Positions 27,263 through 35,343 of a stretch of DNA of 44,753 nt are shown here, in pieces; position 1 is the first letter of the stretch; each line of letters begins with the position of its first letter. The stretch spans positions 1 to 44,753 of IMG/VR virus record IMGVR_UViG_3300009158_001631; one strand, written 5' to 3'. Below the pieces are notes generated by a model. The model saw only the letters and a program-made list of their open reading frames with translations. It was not told where the DNA came from and ran no database searches. This DNA comes from a virus. Both the position numbers and the translations under genes were made by a program.

Positions 27263-28267
27263 ATGACTATAGCAATAGATGATATTCTAGCAGGACTAGA
27301 TCCAAAAACAAGGGCAAGAGTAAAAGCCGCACAAGATGTAAAGGTTGAAAAGCAAAAGACGCCCAGCATTGGCCTTAATATGGCGCTTAAAGGCGGGCTT
27401 GGCTATGGTCGACAAGTTCTTGTTTGGGGAAATAAGTCTGCAGGAAAGTCTTCGTTTTGCTTACAGATGATTGCTCTTGCACAAAAAGAAGGAAAGACTT
27501 GCGCCTGGATTGATGCTGAAGCTTCATATGATCAGGCATGGGCAGAGATGCTAGGAGTAGATTCATCTTCCCTTATTTATTCTTCAGCAAAGACTGTTAA
27601 CGACATGGTTGATGTTGCTACAAAACTTATGGATGCTGGAGTAGACATTATAGTTGTTGACTCAATATCTGCACTATTACCAGCAATTTATTTTGAAAAA
27701 GATGGAAATGAAATGAAGGATTTGCAAGACACCAAGCAAATCGGCGCTGAAGCAAAGGATATGACTCACGCAGTCAAGATGTTAAACTATGCAAACAAGA
27801 ATACACTATTGGTACTCATCTCACAGCAAAGAAATCAATTTGGATCTATGCATGCTTCCCATATCCCAACAGGGGGAATGGCAGTCAAGTTCTTTTCTTC
27901 AACGGTCATTAAGTTATGGTCCTCAGAAGCTGAAGCAAATGCGATTAAGGCTGGCATTAAAGTTGGTGACAAGATCATTGAACAAAGAGTTGGCAGACCA
28001 GTCAATTGGATTATTGATTACAACAAGCTCGGCCCCCCTAACCTTTCAGGGCAATACGACTTTTATTATCAAGGAGAGTCCCTAGGGGTTGATCTGGTCG
28101 GAGAGACGCTTGATGTTGCAGAGATGGTCGGTGCAGTTGAAAAAGGTGGAGCTTGGTACACGGTAAATGGAGAAAGACTTCAGGGTCGTGCTAAAGCTGT
28201 GACTTATTTAAGAGATAACCCAGATGTAGTTGAAAAGCTTATTGAGGATATCAGTGCCAAATCTTAA
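27263..28267 (+). CDS. recA: RecA recombinase
   Basis: A 334-residue RecA/UvsX-type strand-exchange protein. Walker A is WGNKSAGKSSF (K62), where cellular RecA reads GPESSGKT. Walker B is DIIVVDSISALLP, and the L2-type region is near QQRNQFGSMHASHIPTGG. The C-terminal part is shorter than in cellular RecA (about 350). It would drive phage recombination and repair along with the SSB, nuclease and resolvase encoded nearby, and it has its own promoter. Confidence 0.92.
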   Translation: MTIAIDDILAGLDPKTRARVKAAQDVKVEKQKTPSIGLNMALKGGLGYGRQVLVWGNKSAGKSSFCLQMIALAQKEGKTCAWIDAEASYDQAWAEMLGVDSSSLIYSSAKTVNDMVDVATKLMDAGVDIIVVDSISALLPAIYFEKDGNEMKDLQDTKQIGAEAKDMTHAVKMLNYANKNTLLVLISQQRNQFGSMHASHIPTGGMAVKFFSSTVIKLWSSEAEANAIKAGIKVGDKIIEQRVGRPVNWIIDYNKLGPPNLSGQYDFYYQGESLGVDLVGETLDVAEMVGAVEKGGAWYTVNGERLQGRAKAVTYLRDNPDVVEKLIEDISAKS

Positions 28268-28451
28268 TGAATTTTTAAACAAGACCACCATTGAGTCTGT
28301 TTCTCTTGATGACAGTGTTGAGGTTATACAGCAAATGAGACCCTGCTCAAAGTGCGATTTATATGTTGACTCTTATAACTTTAATAACCAAACAATGGAG
28401 ATGAGTTGGGTATGTAAAGATGGACATGAGACAAGGTATAGTGTTGGGTAA
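28254..28451 (+). CDS. Small zinc-binding protein
   Basis: A 65-residue protein starting at GTG 28254, chosen because GAGG lies 6 bases upstream; an upstream ATG at 28230 would lie deep inside recA. CSKC (about residues 31-34) and VCKDGHE (about 54-60) suggest a C-x2-C/C-x3-H zinc site. It overlaps the recA end and the next start (TAATG). Function unknown. Confidence 0.55.
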   Translation: MPNLNEFLNKTTIESVSLDDSVEVIQQMRPCSKCDLYVDSYNFNNQTMEMSWVCKDGHETRYSVG

Positions 28452-28759
28452 TGTCAGAAAGATCAGAAGTTAAAAGAGACGGCGCAAAAGCACAGAAGAA
28501 TTCTGGGCGTGGGGATTATCAAAAGGGTGATGCACAATGGAAGCAGTTCATTGTAGATTACAAAGAAGCAGGATCATCATTCACTCTAAACAAAGATAAC
28601 TGGGCAAAGATTTGTACAGATACCTTTAAAGTAAATAGAGATATGCATCCAGCACTAAAAATTATTATAGGAAAAGATTCAAAGGTTAGGTTAGGGATTA
28701 TTGAATGGTCGGTTTTAGAAGAACTTATACAGTTTTGGGAGGAAAATTATAATGGCTAA
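28451..28759 (+). CDS. Small protein of unknown function downstream of recA
   Basis: A 102-residue protein with a basic, flexible N-terminus (SERSEVKRDGAKAQKNSGRG) and a mixed alpha-beta remainder (WAKICTDTFKVNRDMHPALK). No family recognised. Coupled to both neighbours by overlaps. A basic tail in a recombination cluster suggests DNA binding, perhaps as a recombination mediator, but nothing here proves that. Confidence 0.5.
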   Translation: MSERSEVKRDGAKAQKNSGRGDYQKGDAQWKQFIVDYKEAGSSFTLNKDNWAKICTDTFKVNRDMHPALKIIIGKDSKVRLGIIEWSVLEELIQFWEENYNG

Positions 28760-29543
28760 GCATACAGTTATTAATATTTTGTCTAAAGAAGAGTGTGAAG
28801 TATATGTAAATAAGATAGACTTGCTAAGCGAGCACTGGATAAAAAGAGTTGTTGGACCTACACACCACTATACGTTAGGGACTGCAACATATCTTGATAT
28901 AGAGCCATACGGAGATGTAACTGAAGAACGAATTAATTTAATTAAAGAAAGCAATAGTCTACTGCAAAAGAATTTTTCAACCCTATACAATAAAGTTTTG
29001 CATTATATAGAAAAAGAGTACGGTCCAGCCGAGCTAGTTGTAGATGGTCCCATCCCAGGAATTTTTATTTATGGAGAAGCAAGACCAAATGATATTGTAG
29101 AAGAGCCAGAAGAGCCACGGCGTGGAAGGGTATCTTTGCATACAGACGGACAAGAGAAATGTCTTGAGTATATATGGTCTAGATATAGCGATGTAGAAGA
29201 AGAGACAATTGCGTTTACACTTGCCCTAGAGATGCCAAAGAATGGTGCATCATTTTTGTTATGGGATCAAGAGGACTTCGGCTTTTATTCAAGCTCTGAG
29301 TCTTCAAAGCTTTATAAAGAATATGATTATAATGAAAACCCATACAATGAAAAAGTTTTTAATGAAAGCATTTTAAATAAAATACCAGAGGTGATTGATC
29401 ATATCCCAGGCAACATGTTAATTCAAAGCGGAGAGCAGTGGCACTCAGTTGGGTTTTCAACAGCGCCGTTCAGTACCGATAGAAGAATTACTTTACAAGG
29501 ATTTGGTGTAAAGTGCGATGGAATCTGGAGACTATTCTTCTAA
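28752..29543 (+). CDS. 2-oxoglutarate/Fe(II)-dependent oxygenase (first of four)
   Basis: A 263-residue cupin-fold dioxygenase. The iron triad is H130 and D132 (VSLHTDG) with distal H231 (QWHSVG), and R244 or R245 (DRRITLQG) binds 2-oxoglutarate. Such enzymes couple 2-oxoglutarate decarboxylation to hydroxylation of proteins, nucleotides or small molecules. The substrate is unknown. It overlaps the upstream gene by 8 bases and stands inside the recombination cluster, unlike the other three, which flank the terminase or lie in the cargo region. Confidence 0.72.
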   Translation: MAKHTVINILSKEECEVYVNKIDLLSEHWIKRVVGPTHHYTLGTATYLDIEPYGDVTEERINLIKESNSLLQKNFSTLYNKVLHYIEKEYGPAELVVDGPIPGIFIYGEARPNDIVEEPEEPRRGRVSLHTDGQEKCLEYIWSRYSDVEEETIAFTLALEMPKNGASFLLWDQEDFGFYSSSESSKLYKEYDYNENPYNEKVFNESILNKIPEVIDHIPGNMLIQSGEQWHSVGFSTAPFSTDRRITLQGFGVKCDGIWRLFF

Positions 29544-29647
29544 TGACTATGTTTTTATTAGGGTTAATGATAGGTTTTATTACTGGATACCCACTAGGGC
29601 TATTCATAGATTATTGGGACAAGAGGATTAAAAATGACAGAGGATAA
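29543..29647 (+). CDS. Tiny single-pass membrane protein
   Basis: A 34-residue protein from ATG 29543 (TAATG with the upstream stop). MFLLGLMIGFITGYPLGLFI forms one membrane helix, followed by a charged tail (DYWDKRIKNDRG). It overlaps the next gene by 14 bases. A small holin or membrane modulator is possible, but it is far from the endolysin gene. Confidence 0.5.
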   Translation: MTMFLLGLMIGFITGYPLGLFIDYWDKRIKNDRG

Positions 29648-29972
29648 GAATACCCTACAGCTTATTAGTGATATTACGGAGTTCAATGACCTTCATGAGT
29701 ATATGAAGGACGAGCATCTTGATAAAGCTCTTGCAATTGTTGTAAAAATCTTAATGAATCCAGAAGTTCCATCTGCAAAAGCTCCAGTTTTAATTATGGA
29801 ACTTCAAGCAATGTCGACAAAATTTGGAGTCATGGCTTCTGTATATTCTACTATTGCAAAAGATAAAGCTGGCACAGTAAATAACAATAAGAAGAACGTC
29901 TATTATTCAGTAAAGGAGTCCATAGACAAACTTGTAGATGCACTTAAGTATGTCGTTAGGTACAACTCATAA
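29634..29972 (+). CDS. Helical protein, possible recombination mediator
   Basis: A 112-residue, almost wholly helical protein without motifs (residues 23-45, 50-75 and 87-110 form helices; KKNVYYSVKESIDKLVDALK near the end). It sits directly before a Cas4-like nuclease and near recA. The size and helical build resemble recombination mediators such as T4 UvsY, but I cannot confirm that by motif. Confidence 0.5.
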   Translation: MTEDKNTLQLISDITEFNDLHEYMKDEHLDKALAIVVKILMNPEVPSAKAPVLIMELQAMSTKFGVMASVYSTIAKDKAGTVNNNKKNVYYSVKESIDKLVDALKYVVRYNS

Positions 29973-30764
29973 ATGGCTAGAGATATTGTAAAGAACCTTA
30001 AGTTTAAAAAACATACTGGAAAGTTCTTTGACCCAGAAAAATTTGCAGATCTACTTGACAAGTCTTATAGGGATACCAAACGTGCAGATGGATCAATGAC
30101 TAAGAAATCATTTAGTCCAAGTTCTTTAGGTTATGGTCACGGAAAGTGTCCTAGATACTGGTATATGGCATTTTCTGGAGCAGTATTTATTGACGATAAT
30201 GATGCTGTAGCAATTGCTAACATGGCGCAAGGAACACAGGCTCACGAAAGACTTCAAAAACTTATATCGACTATGCCTGAATGGCGGGCGGAAGAAGAAG
30301 AGATAGTTAATGAGTATCCACCGATTAGAGGATTTATAGACCTTATTATGGAATATGATGGCGAAACGGTAATTGGAGAAATTAAGACGGCAAAGCAAGA
30401 GGTATGGGATACTCGTCAATCAGAGATGAAATCATCAGCAAACCATATGCTTCAGCTACTTACCTATATGAAGCTAAAGAATGCTAAAGAGGGATTCTTT
30501 TTGTATGAGAATAAAAATACACAAGAAATATTAATCATACCAATTTCAATGAATGAGAAGAATAAAAAGATCATTGAAGACACGTTCATCTGGATGCAAG
30601 AAGTATACGACAACTTTAAAGACGGCGATATACCCATGAGACCTGCTGGGGCAACTAAGTCTAAAATGCCTTGCATATATTGTCCTATCAAAAAGGAATG
30701 CTACAGCAAAGATACCCCAATTGGTACAGTTCAGATTGAAATGTTTGAGGTTCCAGTTATATGA
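29973..30764 (+). CDS. Cas4/RecB-like PD-(D/E)XK nuclease with Fe-S cysteines
   Basis: A 263-residue nuclease. Core residues are H91 (GTQAHERL), D123 (RGFIDLIME), E136 and K138 (IGEIKTA), then Q161 and Y165 (QLLTYM). Four cysteines, C59 (KCPRYW) near the N-terminus and C234, C237, C243 (PCIYCPIKKEC) at the C-terminus, have the split arrangement that holds a 4Fe-4S cluster in Cas4 and AddB. It probably trims DNA ends for recombination together with the RecA and RuvC-like genes. No cas1, cas2 or CRISPR array is present. Confidence 0.85.
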   Translation: MARDIVKNLKFKKHTGKFFDPEKFADLLDKSYRDTKRADGSMTKKSFSPSSLGYGHGKCPRYWYMAFSGAVFIDDNDAVAIANMAQGTQAHERLQKLISTMPEWRAEEEEIVNEYPPIRGFIDLIMEYDGETVIGEIKTAKQEVWDTRQSEMKSSANHMLQLLTYMKLKNAKEGFFLYENKNTQEILIIPISMNEKNKKIIEDTFIWMQEVYDNFKDGDIPMRPAGATKSKMPCIYCPIKKECYSKDTPIGTVQIEMFEVPVI

Positions 30765-31039
30765 TATGCATAAACCTAGAATGTAAAAAAGAGTTTGACG
30801 CAAAAACTCATAACCAAAAGTATTGTTCTGACGAGTGCTGTAGAATTGCAACAAATAAAAGGATCATGCAAAAATACTATGAAAAGAAGGCAATTAAAAA
30901 TGGTGCAGTTAGACATTGCAAAAAATGTAAGTCTGATTTAAGTAGGTATAATGCAGAAAATATTTGCTCTTCTTGTCAAAAAATTAACTACAAGAAGACA
31001 AAAGATTTAGTTGCAGAGATTATAAATGAAATTAGCTAG
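30761..31039 (+). CDS. Double zinc-ribbon protein
   Basis: A 92-residue protein. Its first cysteine set is MICINLECKKEF and KYCSDECC (residues 3-27), a pattern seen in small zinc proteins; the second is HCKKCKSDL and NICSSCQK (about 53-73). Basic segments (KRIMQKYYEKKAIKNG) lie between them. Overlaps both neighbours. Likely DNA-binding; no nuclease residues are evident. Confidence 0.6.
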   Translation: MICINLECKKEFDAKTHNQKYCSDECCRIATNKRIMQKYYEKKAIKNGAVRHCKKCKSDLSRYNAENICSSCQKINYKKTKDLVAEIINEIS

Positions 31040-31592
31040 CCTAGTAAAGACAAAAGCAAATAGGGTTTTGGGCATAGATGCCTCTACAAACTCTATAGCT
31101 TTTTGTTTAATGGAGGACGATGTTCCTTTAAAATGGGGCAAGATTAATCTAGTTGGTGAAGATATATATGAAAAAATTTACGATGCAAAAAACAAAATGG
31201 CAATGATGTTACATGAATTGAAGAGTGATTATATTGCTGTAGAGGGTGCGATACTTGTCAGATCACCCGATGCTGTGATAAAATTGTCTTATGTCTATGG
31301 AGTTGTTATTGCTGAGCTTATGTCTACTGGTGCTAAGGTTATTACTATTAGCCCATCCTCGTGGCAGGCGTACATTGGCAACAAGAATCCGACAAAAGAT
31401 GAGAAGTCTGCAATAAGATTATTGAACCCAGGCTACGCAGAATCCTGGTATAAAAATCAATTAAGAAATATGAGGAAGCAGAGAACTGCTGACTACTTTA
31501 ACAAGAAATATGGTTTAGAAATTGTGGATTTTGATGTTGCAGATAGCTTTGGTATTGCACATTATAGTAACCAGGTGCTTACTAAGCGATGA
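31026..31592 (+). CDS. RuvC-like Holliday junction resolvase
   Basis: A 188-residue RNase H-fold nuclease. The acidic quartet is D18 (RVLGIDASTNS), E73 (AVEGA) and D170/D173 (DVADSFGIAH), as in RuvC. Phage resolvases of this kind cut branched DNA before packaging. It is slightly longer than cellular RuvC (about 173) and carries a Lys/Arg-rich loop (KNQLRNMRKQR) between the third and fourth regions. Follows the nuclease and zinc gene and overlaps a tiny HTH gene. Confidence 0.85.
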   Translation: MKLASLVKTKANRVLGIDASTNSIAFCLMEDDVPLKWGKINLVGEDIYEKIYDAKNKMAMMLHELKSDYIAVEGAILVRSPDAVIKLSYVYGVVIAELMSTGAKVITISPSSWQAYIGNKNPTKDEKSAIRLLNPGYAESWYKNQLRNMRKQRTADYFNKKYGLEIVDFDVADSFGIAHYSNQVLTKR

Positions 31593-31735
31593 AACTTTAT
31601 CAGAGTAAAGATTGGCTGTATAGAAGGTATGTAGTACAAAAGAAAACAGTTACAGAAATAGGTAAAGAGTGCGGGGTCTCTGCTATGACTATACAGAGAT
31701 ATTTACAACAGTTTGGACTACTAAGAAAAAAATGA
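31589..31735 (+). CDS. Tiny HTH DNA-binding protein
   Basis: A 48-residue protein starting at ATG 31589 (ATGA with the resolvase stop). Residues 9-45 (WLYRRYVVQKKTVTEIGKEC then VSAMTIQRYLQQFGL) form a homeodomain-like helix-turn-helix, as in resolvase C-terminal domains, with nothing else attached. It overlaps the next gene by 4 bases. A small regulator of late genes or a DNA-recognition adaptor is plausible. Confidence 0.65.
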   Translation: MKLYQSKDWLYRRYVVQKKTVTEIGKECGVSAMTIQRYLQQFGLLRKK

Positions 31736-32058
31736 GCAAATACCCAAATAAAGATGGCGGATATCAGATGTGGGTTACAGACCTGCAGTTAATTGCAACA
31801 GATGCCCCGTCAGGACACAATATTATAGTTGAATGCCTTGAAATAGCAGAGATGCTTATAAAGAAAAATATATCTTACGGAAATTCTGCACTTGATCCAA
31901 TTCGTATTTTTTCAAAGGCGGATTCAACAGAACAGATTCGTGTTCGTATTGATGATAAATTAAATAGAATTCAAAATGATAAGGCGTTCCCTGGGGATAA
32001 TGACATTGATGATCTAATTGGATACCTTATCCTTCTTAAAATTGCCAACAAGTCCTAG
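31732..32058 (+). CDS. Nucleotide-modification-associated (DUF1599-like) protein
   Basis: A 108-residue protein from ATG 31732. The pattern NISYGNSALDPIRIF, then VRIDDKLNRIQND and NDIDDLIGYLILLKI resembles the DUF1599 family, associated with modified nucleotides in phages. It overlaps the HTH gene (ATGA). The family is tied to DNA base modification pathways in the literature, but this window has no recognisable base-modifying partner, so the role is unclear. Confidence 0.6.
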   Translation: MSKYPNKDGGYQMWVTDLQLIATDAPSGHNIIVECLEIAEMLIKKNISYGNSALDPIRIFSKADSTEQIRVRIDDKLNRIQNDKAFPGDNDIDDLIGYLILLKIANKS

Positions 32059-32070
32059 TCAACTAAAACG

Positions 32071-32085
32071 TGGTATAATTTATAT
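32071..32085 (+). promoter_or_regulatory. Extended -10 promoter giving a leaderless terminase transcript
   Basis: TG-G-TATAAT at 32071-32079 has a perfect -10 hexamer, and six bases later comes ATG 32086. No -35 is evident. The packaging genes would begin with a leaderless mRNA. Confidence 0.65.
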
Positions 32086-32631
32086 ATGAGCGAATTAGAG
32101 CCAGCAGTACATTTTGACCGCATGAATAAGGTCGTAGAAGAGCTTTTGAAGGGCAATTCAGCAACGCAGATAGCAACCATCACTGGGTACTCAAGGAAAG
32201 AAGTTCTAGAGTACCTAGACGAGTGGAAGTCTGTTGTGCATAACGATAGCAATATTCGTGACCGTGCAAGAGAGGCAATATCTGGAGCAGACCAACACTA
32301 CGCAATGCTCATCAAAGAGGCCTGGAAAACCGTAGAGGACGCAGATACCCAAGGCCAACTAAATGTTAAGGCGGGAGCCTTAAAGCTTATAGCAGATATT
32401 GAAACAAAAAGAATAGCAATGCTTCAATCAGTGGGAGTATTAGAGAATACAGAGATTGCATCACAACTTGCAGAGACTGAAAGAAAGCAAGAGATACTTG
32501 TAGGTATACTTAAAGAAGTTACCGCAGGGTGTCCTAAATGCAAGATGGATGTTGCAAAGAGATTGTCTCAAATAACTGGAATAGTAGAGCCTGTATATAT
32601 AGATGCAGAGGTTACAAGCAATGTTCAATAA
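32086..32631 (+). CDS. Probable terminase small subunit
   Basis: A 181-residue protein. The N-terminal HTH (SATQIATITGYSRKEVLEYL, about residues 26-45) would recognise packaging DNA; the middle is helical for oligomerisation, and the C-terminal part holds CPKCKMDV (a CxxC pair). It lies upstream of the large terminase with a 2OG oxygenase between them. Position and the N-terminal HTH support the call, though terminase small subunits are poorly conserved. Starts a leaderless transcript. Confidence 0.68.
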   Translation: MSELEPAVHFDRMNKVVEELLKGNSATQIATITGYSRKEVLEYLDEWKSVVHNDSNIRDRAREAISGADQHYAMLIKEAWKTVEDADTQGQLNVKAGALKLIADIETKRIAMLQSVGVLENTEIASQLAETERKQEILVGILKEVTAGCPKCKMDVAKRLSQITGIVEPVYIDAEVTSNVQ

Positions 32632-33208
32632 AGATGGATTTGAAAAACTAGGCGAAGACATATATGTGTATCATAATTTTGTTACAGAAGAAGAATGCAA
32701 TTCTATTCTAGATATTGCCAAGTCACTTACAGAAGAAGAGTGGGTTGGAAGATTTAACACTACAGGAGAAGGTCACAAGACATCTAATAGATCTATAGAC
32801 CAGCTAGTTCCAATAAAAAAGAGGCTGTCTGATAAGCTAGAAGAAGGAATCCACCTAGCAGAAAACATTAGCATTGTGCGGATGAGAAAAGGTGCGACCT
32901 GGGGATTACATTCAGATAATCATGACTTCTTAGACTTAATAGCAGCAAGCAAACTTTACACTGAAGGACAAGAGTACACATTAGAAAAAAATAATATATG
33001 GGGTCTTGTAATGTACTTTAATGATTTTGATGGAGGAAGATTGTTTTATCCAAATCAAGGCGTAGAATATCAACCTAAAAGAGGTGATTTAGTAATACAT
33101 AGCTCAGAAGAACATTGTCTTCATGGAGTAGATGAATTAAAGAGTGATGTTAGATATTCACATTCAAATAATTTATTTAACTATATAAAAGTACCGAAAG
33201 GGATTTAA
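32621..33208 (+). CDS. 2OG-Fe(II) oxygenase, prolyl-hydroxylase-like (second of four)
   Basis: A 195-residue dioxygenase starting at ATG 32621 (GAGG nine bases upstream). Iron ligands are H97 and D99 (GLHSDNHD) and H168 (CLHGVDEL); R178 (DVRYSHS) should hold 2-oxoglutarate. The core is the P4H-like double-stranded beta helix (LVMYFNDFDGGRLFYPNQG). It overlaps the small terminase gene and the large terminase start, so it is co-transcribed with packaging genes. The substrate is unknown; a virion protein or host translation factor is possible. Confidence 0.85.
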   Translation: MFNKDGFEKLGEDIYVYHNFVTEEECNSILDIAKSLTEEEWVGRFNTTGEGHKTSNRSIDQLVPIKKRLSDKLEEGIHLAENISIVRMRKGATWGLHSDNHDFLDLIAASKLYTEGQEYTLEKNNIWGLVMYFNDFDGGRLFYPNQGVEYQPKRGDLVIHSSEEHCLHGVDELKSDVRYSHSNNLFNYIKVPKGI

Positions 33209-35010
33209 TGTCATTTGATTTTTCTGATTTAATTGATATCCTTGACGGCGAAGAGTTTGAAGAAAAGCCTGTAGACTTACGTACATTTGTCAATGATCCA
33301 AACTACTTAGGTCTTCCAGAACTCTCAGAATATCAATATACTTTAATTGAAAAAAGTTCACAGATATATAAAGAGTCTACATTAAAAAAATTGTTCGGAG
33401 AAGAAGAAGGCCATACCAGATTTAAGCAAACGGCTAACGAAGTAGTAGCCCAGCTCGGCAAAGGTTCTGGAAAAGATTACTGTTCAACAATTGCTGTAGC
33501 CTATATAGTATATTTACTATTATGCATAAAGGATCCTGCTACATATTACGGCAAACCTCCAGGAGATTCTATCGATATTATTAATATTGCTATAAACTCT
33601 CAGCAGGCAAGCAATGTATTTTTTAAAGGCTTTAGAAGCCGCATAGACAAGTCTCCATGGTTTGTCGGTAAGTACTATGCCAAAGCATCAGAAATACAGT
33701 TTGATAAAGCAATCACCGTCCACTCTGGGCACTCTGAGCGTGAAGCTTGGGAAGGCTATAACGTAATTGTTGTTATTCTTGACGAGATCTCTGGCTTTGC
33801 AATTGAAAATACAACAGGACACGATCAGGCAAAAACGGGTAGTGCGGTTTATGATATGTACAGGGCATCAGTAGACTCTCGTTTCCCAGACTTTGGAAAA
33901 GTAATTCTTCTTTCATTCCCAAGATTTAAGAATGATTATATACAGCAAAGATATGATGCCGTAATTGGAGAAAAAGAAACGGTAATCAGAGATCATAAAT
34001 TTAAGATGTATGAGGAGTTGGCAGATGGAACTGAAGGCAATGAGTTTGAGATTCAATGGGAAGAAGATCATATAATATCTTACAAGATACCTAAAGTTTA
34101 TGCACTTAAGCGTCCGACTTGGGAAGTTAATCCAGTTAGAAAAATTGATGATTTTAAAACAGCATTCTATACAAATCCAACAGATGCTCTTTCAAGATTT
34201 GCTTGCATGCCTCCAGATGCAGTTGACGCATTTTTTAAGTCAAGAGAAAAAGTAGAAAAGGCATTTAATATAGGTGCAATTGCCGTAGACAATTTTGGAA
34301 GACTTGAAGAGTGGTTTCTGCCAGACCCAGATAAAAAATATTATATACACGTAGACTTAGCCCAAAAGCATGACCATTGTGCGGTCTCAATGGCACATGT
34401 TAATAAATGGGTTAATGTTAAAATAACAGATGCCTACTCTCAGCCAGCCCCTATTGTAGAAGTTGACGCAGTCAGGTATTGGACACCAACGCCAAACAAG
34501 TCTGTTGATTTTACTGAAGTAAAAGATTATATACTTTCTCTTAAAACAAGAGGATTTAATATAGCAGTATGTACCTTTGACAGATGGAACTCTCATGATA
34601 TGATGCAACAACTAAAACAATATGGCATCAATACAGAGATTCTATCTGTCGCTAAAAAACATTATGACGACATGGCAATGGTCGTAGCGGAAGAAAGATT
34701 AATAGGTCCACACATACCATTACTTATAGATGAATTATGTCAGCTTAGAATTATGAGAGATAAGGTTGATCACCCTAGAAAAGGTTCAAAAGACTTAGCC
34801 GATGCTACTTGTGGTGCAATATTTAATTCAATTAGCAGAACTAGGTTTGATAATAATCAAGAAATAAATGTACATACTTATGAATCAATGAATTACGACA
34901 ATGATTTTGGGGCCAAAGATGACCCAGATACAACATCTTATAATCTGATCAGAGCACCCAGAATGCCTGAAGACTTAAAAGAAGCAATGGACAGGATGCA
35001 AATAATATGA
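33208..35010 (+). CDS. terL: Terminase large subunit
   Basis: A 600-residue packaging motor. Walker A is QLGKGSGKDY (K89) and Walker B is VVILDEISG (D192, E193); the C-terminal RNase H-like nuclease has HVDLAQ (D383), CTFDRWNS and a further acidic site near DLADATCG. The ATP-binding motif uses GKGSGKD in the usual position after the adaptor region. It pumps DNA into the empty head and cuts the concatemer. The start overlaps the preceding TAA by one base. Confidence 0.92.
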   Translation: MSFDFSDLIDILDGEEFEEKPVDLRTFVNDPNYLGLPELSEYQYTLIEKSSQIYKESTLKKLFGEEEGHTRFKQTANEVVAQLGKGSGKDYCSTIAVAYIVYLLLCIKDPATYYGKPPGDSIDIINIAINSQQASNVFFKGFRSRIDKSPWFVGKYYAKASEIQFDKAITVHSGHSEREAWEGYNVIVVILDEISGFAIENTTGHDQAKTGSAVYDMYRASVDSRFPDFGKVILLSFPRFKNDYIQQRYDAVIGEKETVIRDHKFKMYEELADGTEGNEFEIQWEEDHIISYKIPKVYALKRPTWEVNPVRKIDDFKTAFYTNPTDALSRFACMPPDAVDAFFKSREKVEKAFNIGAIAVDNFGRLEEWFLPDPDKKYYIHVDLAQKHDHCAVSMAHVNKWVNVKITDAYSQPAPIVEVDAVRYWTPTPNKSVDFTEVKDYILSLKTRGFNIAVCTFDRWNSHDMMQQLKQYGINTEILSVAKKHYDDMAMVVAEERLIGPHIPLLIDELCQLRIMRDKVDHPRKGSKDLADATCGAIFNSISRTRFDNNQEINVHTYESMNYDNDFGAKDDPDTTSYNLIRAPRMPEDLKEAMDRMQII

Positions 35011-35243
35011 GCGAATATCAAGAAAGAGCTAAAGAGTGTAAGTGTTGCAGTAAACACGTCCCCTTGCCTACGGTTATGAGGGAATACAATAATACTGTTG
35101 TCTGCCCAACTACATTTGCAAATATACTTGAATATAAAAGAATATGGGACTCTTACGGATCAAGACCAATGGGCTCTATAAGAAAACATTTTTCAGAATA
35201 TGTTCAGCAAATAGTAGAAAATTCTATTGACAAATCTGTATAA
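35007..35243 (+). CDS. Small Cys-rich protein, unknown
   Basis: A 78-residue protein, ATGA-coupled to the terminase. C-x-CC (CKCCSKHVPLP, about residues 11-21) and VVCPTTF could bind zinc; the rest is helical (KHFSEYVQQIVENS). Not recognised. It ends just before the promoter of the tRNA genes. Confidence 0.5.
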   Translation: MSEYQERAKECKCCSKHVPLPTVMREYNNTVVCPTTFANILEYKRIWDSYGSRPMGSIRKHFSEYVQQIVENSIDKSV

Positions 35244-35255
35244 AAAATATATACT
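35227..35255 (+). promoter_or_regulatory. Consensus promoter for the tRNA-katG unit
   Basis: A perfect TTGACA (35227-35232), a 17-base spacer and TATACT (35250-35255). The start is predicted near 35262, four bases before the first tRNA. No terminator is seen between the tRNAs and katG, so katG should be read from here. It is among the best promoters in the window. Confidence 0.8.
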
Positions 35256-35265
35256 AATAATGTCA

Positions 35266-35339
35266 GCGCCAGTAGCTTAGTCGGTTAAAGCCCCGAACTC
35301 ATAATTCGGTAATCGTAGGTTCGAGTCCTACCTGTCGCA
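35266..35339 (+). tRNA. tRNA with anticodon CAT (Met or Ile2)
   Basis: A complete cloverleaf: acceptor GCGCCAG/CTGTCGC with one C4-U69 mismatch, D stem GCTT/AAGC, anticodon stem CCGAA/TTCGG with loop CTCATAA, T arm GTAGG-TTCGAGT-CCTAC. The discriminator is A and CCA is not encoded. CAT is read as Met, or as Ile for AUA if C34 is modified to lysidine by the host TilS enzyme. C4-x/C5-G68 in the acceptor resembles the Ile2 type, and AUA is common here, so Ile2 is a serious option. Confidence 0.92.
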
Positions 35340-35343
35340 CTAG

